Source of the DNA: a virus
IMG/VR virus record: IMGVR_UViG_3300013372_002058
Coordinates: 1-58,684 of that record
Length of the DNA stretch: 58,684 nt
Reading direction: 5' to 3' (one strand)
Numbering within the stretch: the first letter of the stretch is position 1; the number at the start of each line of letters is the position of its first letter. Shown piece after piece: positions 56,899 to 58,684 of the stretch. A model generated the notes under the pieces. It was given only the letters and a program-made list of their open reading frames with translations. It made no database searches and was not told the origin of the DNA. Both the position numbers and the translations under genes were made by a program.

Positions 56899-58684
56899 AT
56901 GTCATATCCAGCAGACCACATGTACATTGCTACATACGGAGTATTACCATTAATTTTAGATCCTTATGAACCAGAGGGGGCTGTTCATAAAGTTACTTAC
57001 CAATATAGTTACCCAACTCCAGATCCAAGTGTTGATGGCACTATGTTTTATGGGTGGGAAATACACGCTTTAAATGTTATTAATCAGATTGATACTACTT
57101 ATACTGGCAGTTGCACGATTTCTATGACTAATGGAGGTAGGTTTATAACGGCATATGGTTTGCCTCCTGTTGATTCAGAGACTGTTCAATTTGTTGCAGG
57201 TAAAGCTTACTTTGGAATGGGTTATACATGGAAATATTTACCAGCTATAAATGATGTCTACAATTTAATTAATACTTATACTGTACAATTTGAAGGAGGT
57301 ATTGTTGGGGCTTCTTCTGCTCCATTCAAGTTTGTTAAAAGCCAATTGTTTACAGATTTAAATGTTAGAAAAATTAATTTTTTACAACCGCAAGAACCTT
57401 TAAGCGTTATTAATATAGATGTAAGTCAAAATGAAATTGTAGAATATGAGATTTGTGTTAGTTCTAAAGCTGATTATTTTGGCTGTGCTAACTGGCCAGT
57501 TATATCTACAGCGCAAGTTGAAATGTCTTATCTGCCTGATTTTATTAATTACACTGGGTCAAAAAGTTTTAGCTTTAATTATAGAGGTAGAGCCATACTT
57601 GACACTTTCACTTTTGCAATTAAAAAAGAATATCTTTTAGATGAAGAATTTAATTTGGATGAAGCTTTTGCTTCACAGCCTACTGGCGCTTTTTATGTTG
57701 TATCTAATTCAACAATACCGGGAAAAGCTATATACCAAGCTGGACCTATAACAATAAATTTTTTCAACAACGAAAATAAGAACAAGACATTTAGTGCTGC
57801 ACCTAGTTATGGCAAGCCATTAATACTAGAAGATATAAATAGAGTTGGGTCTAAGGTGGATTACAAAGGTTTATCTCCAATTGGTGCAGGAGTTAATATT
57901 TACGATTCGTTACGCAACAGTAATTCGTATGAAGCTATAAGCTCTACTTTTTCTTCTGCTAGTGCTTTCTATTACCCATTAGATCTAGATGATTCTCCTA
58001 CTATATACTATATTCCTAAACACCACTGCGCCGTGCATGGGTCATTAACTAAGCCTTACAATGTTCTTGCTAGTAGAGCGTTTGAAAACCCTAAAGTTCT
58101 TAGCAGATTCCTTTCTTCAGAATGTATTGCAATCTATGAAAAGCTAGACATTATGCTTTGTGCTCCAAACAAATATGAAATTATGAACAATAGACCTGAA
58201 CAGTTAATTGGTTCTACAGAAGGGCGTGACAAAATAAATTGTGAATGGCCTTTAACTGGGGAGCTAGGGATACACAGTTATGTAGCGTCAATAGCTCCGG
58301 TAGTAATAAAAAATTATGAGTCAGGTTATGATCGAGAAATATGTTCATTCCCATGCGAAGGTTTCTTTCCAGCTTGTTCTTCTCCATCACTTGCAGATTG
58401 TGATGAAAAAAGTATAGAACAAACGCATGTTAAGATTCCTTGTACTTTAGCAAGGAATATTGATGTTGCTACCGGAGAATCAATCCTTACTGTAGCAGTA
58501 GCTATAACAAATTTTGGGTTTTCTCCTGTTGTTAAAGAGGATGAAGAATGGTGGATAAACTCAACTCTTTGGCCTTATGTGTTTGGTATTCCTGACACTT
58601 TGACTGGTAAGCGCACAACATTTTGCCCGTACACATCTAGAACTCAAGAAAGCATATCGTCTAAAACTATTTACCCCAGTCCTA
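56899..58684 (+). CDS. N-terminal part of a 978-aa tail/virion protein crossing the join
   Basis: The ATG at 56899 has AAGGAG upstream and the frame is open to the end of the window, then continues at base 3 and stops at 1274. Residues 1-90 are beta-rich; later parts have several Cys, including CSFPCEGFFPACSSPSLADC near 480-500. No family recognised. It follows the large tail protein by 2 bp and so is co-expressed with it. Confidence 0.8.
   Translation, partial: MSYPADHMYIATYGVLPLILDPYEPEGAVHKVTYQYSYPTPDPSVDGTMFYGWEIHALNVINQIDTTYTGSCTISMTNGGRFITAYGLPPVDSETVQFVAGKAYFGMGYTWKYLPAINDVYNLINTYTVQFEGGIVGASSAPFKFVKSQLFTDLNVRKINFLQPQEPLSVINIDVSQNEIVEYEICVSSKADYFGCANWPVISTAQVEMSYLPDFINYTGSKSFSFNYRGRAILDTFTFAIKKEYLLDEEFNLDEAFASQPTGAFYVVSNSTIPGKAIYQAGPITINFFNNENKNKTFSAAPSYGKPLILEDINRVGSKVDYKGLSPIGAGVNIYDSLRNSNSYEAISSTFSSASAFYYPLDLDDSPTIYYIPKHHCAVHGSLTKPYNVLASRAFENPKVLSRFLSSECIAIYEKLDIMLCAPNKYEIMNNRPEQLIGSTEGRDKINCEWPLTGELGIHSYVASIAPVVIKNYESGYDREICSFPCEGFFPACSSPSLADCDEKSIEQTHVKIPCTLARNIDVATGESILTVAVAITNFGFSPVVKEDEEWWINSTLWPYVFGIPDTLTGKRTTFCPYTSRTQESISSKTIYPSP
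58562..58684. repeat. 123-bp terminal overlap with bases 1-123
   Basis: Exact copy of bases 1-123 inside the same reading frame. This is what a circular assembly gives (a headful-packaged or otherwise circular genome); a real terminal repeat of this size inside a coding region is less likely. Confidence 0.95.

Overview
The window is a tailed double-stranded DNA phage genome (class Caudoviricetes), assembled as a circle. Bases 1-123 repeat exactly as bases 58562-58684, and one reading frame runs through that join, so the unique genome is about 58,561 bp. There is a portal, large terminase, major capsid protein and podovirus-type adaptor and ejection proteins. I see no tape measure, sheath or tail-tube gene, so a short-tailed (podovirus-like) virion is likely. 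I found no DNA polymerase, helicase, RNA polymerase, tRNA, CRISPR array or insertion sequence. The host is not stated in the sequence. A Cys-rich protein with a CxxHGxCT...CxxCxDY pattern, a papain-like peptidase and a signal-peptide protein resemble, from memory, proteins common in Planctomycetota and their phages; treat that host guess as tentative.

Layout. (a) The plus-strand late block starts at a sigma70-like promoter at 29898 and runs through the join to 12449. It encodes scaffold-like protein, capsid and head protein (29965-33012); terminase, portal and portal-linked Pro/Met- and Ala-rich virion proteins (33104-42831); fibres (42821-47993); a candidate lysis region with a papain-like peptidase and small membrane proteins (48134-51099); adaptor and tail/adhesin proteins (51116-1589 across the join); and large ejection-type proteins (1624-12449). 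(b) The minus-strand early block (26073 down to 12436) encodes a short CsrA-like RNA-binding protein, small zinc-type proteins, a MoxR AAA+ ATPase, a 275-aa unknown, a metallopeptidase/VWA protein, an 804-aa unknown, a serine recombinase, nuclease-like proteins and a YqaJ exonuclease/RecT recombination pair. (c) A short plus-strand replication block (26624-29858) encodes a candidate origin-binding initiator with a 170-nt nearly G-free tract in its linker, and a protein ending in an SSB-like acidic tip. A phosphoribosyltransferase-like gene lies antisense inside it.

The most unusual part is the set of early leaders. A 20-nt dyad (TTTACTCTTGTAAGAGTAAA on the coding strand) occurs seven times, always in the same orientation, and six copies lie in the leaders of early genes. 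Three leaders also carry an upstream hairpin with the loop NGCGUUG on unrelated stems. Several genes have their Shine-Dalgarno inside a small hairpin: in four genes the form is CU-YGAAA-GG with covarying stems, and in csrA and the gene after it the GGAG is exposed in the loop, as CsrA sites usually are. Together these suggest a phage RNA-leader regulon that includes a phage CsrA homologue and controls the MoxR/VWA module. This is inference from the sequence alone.
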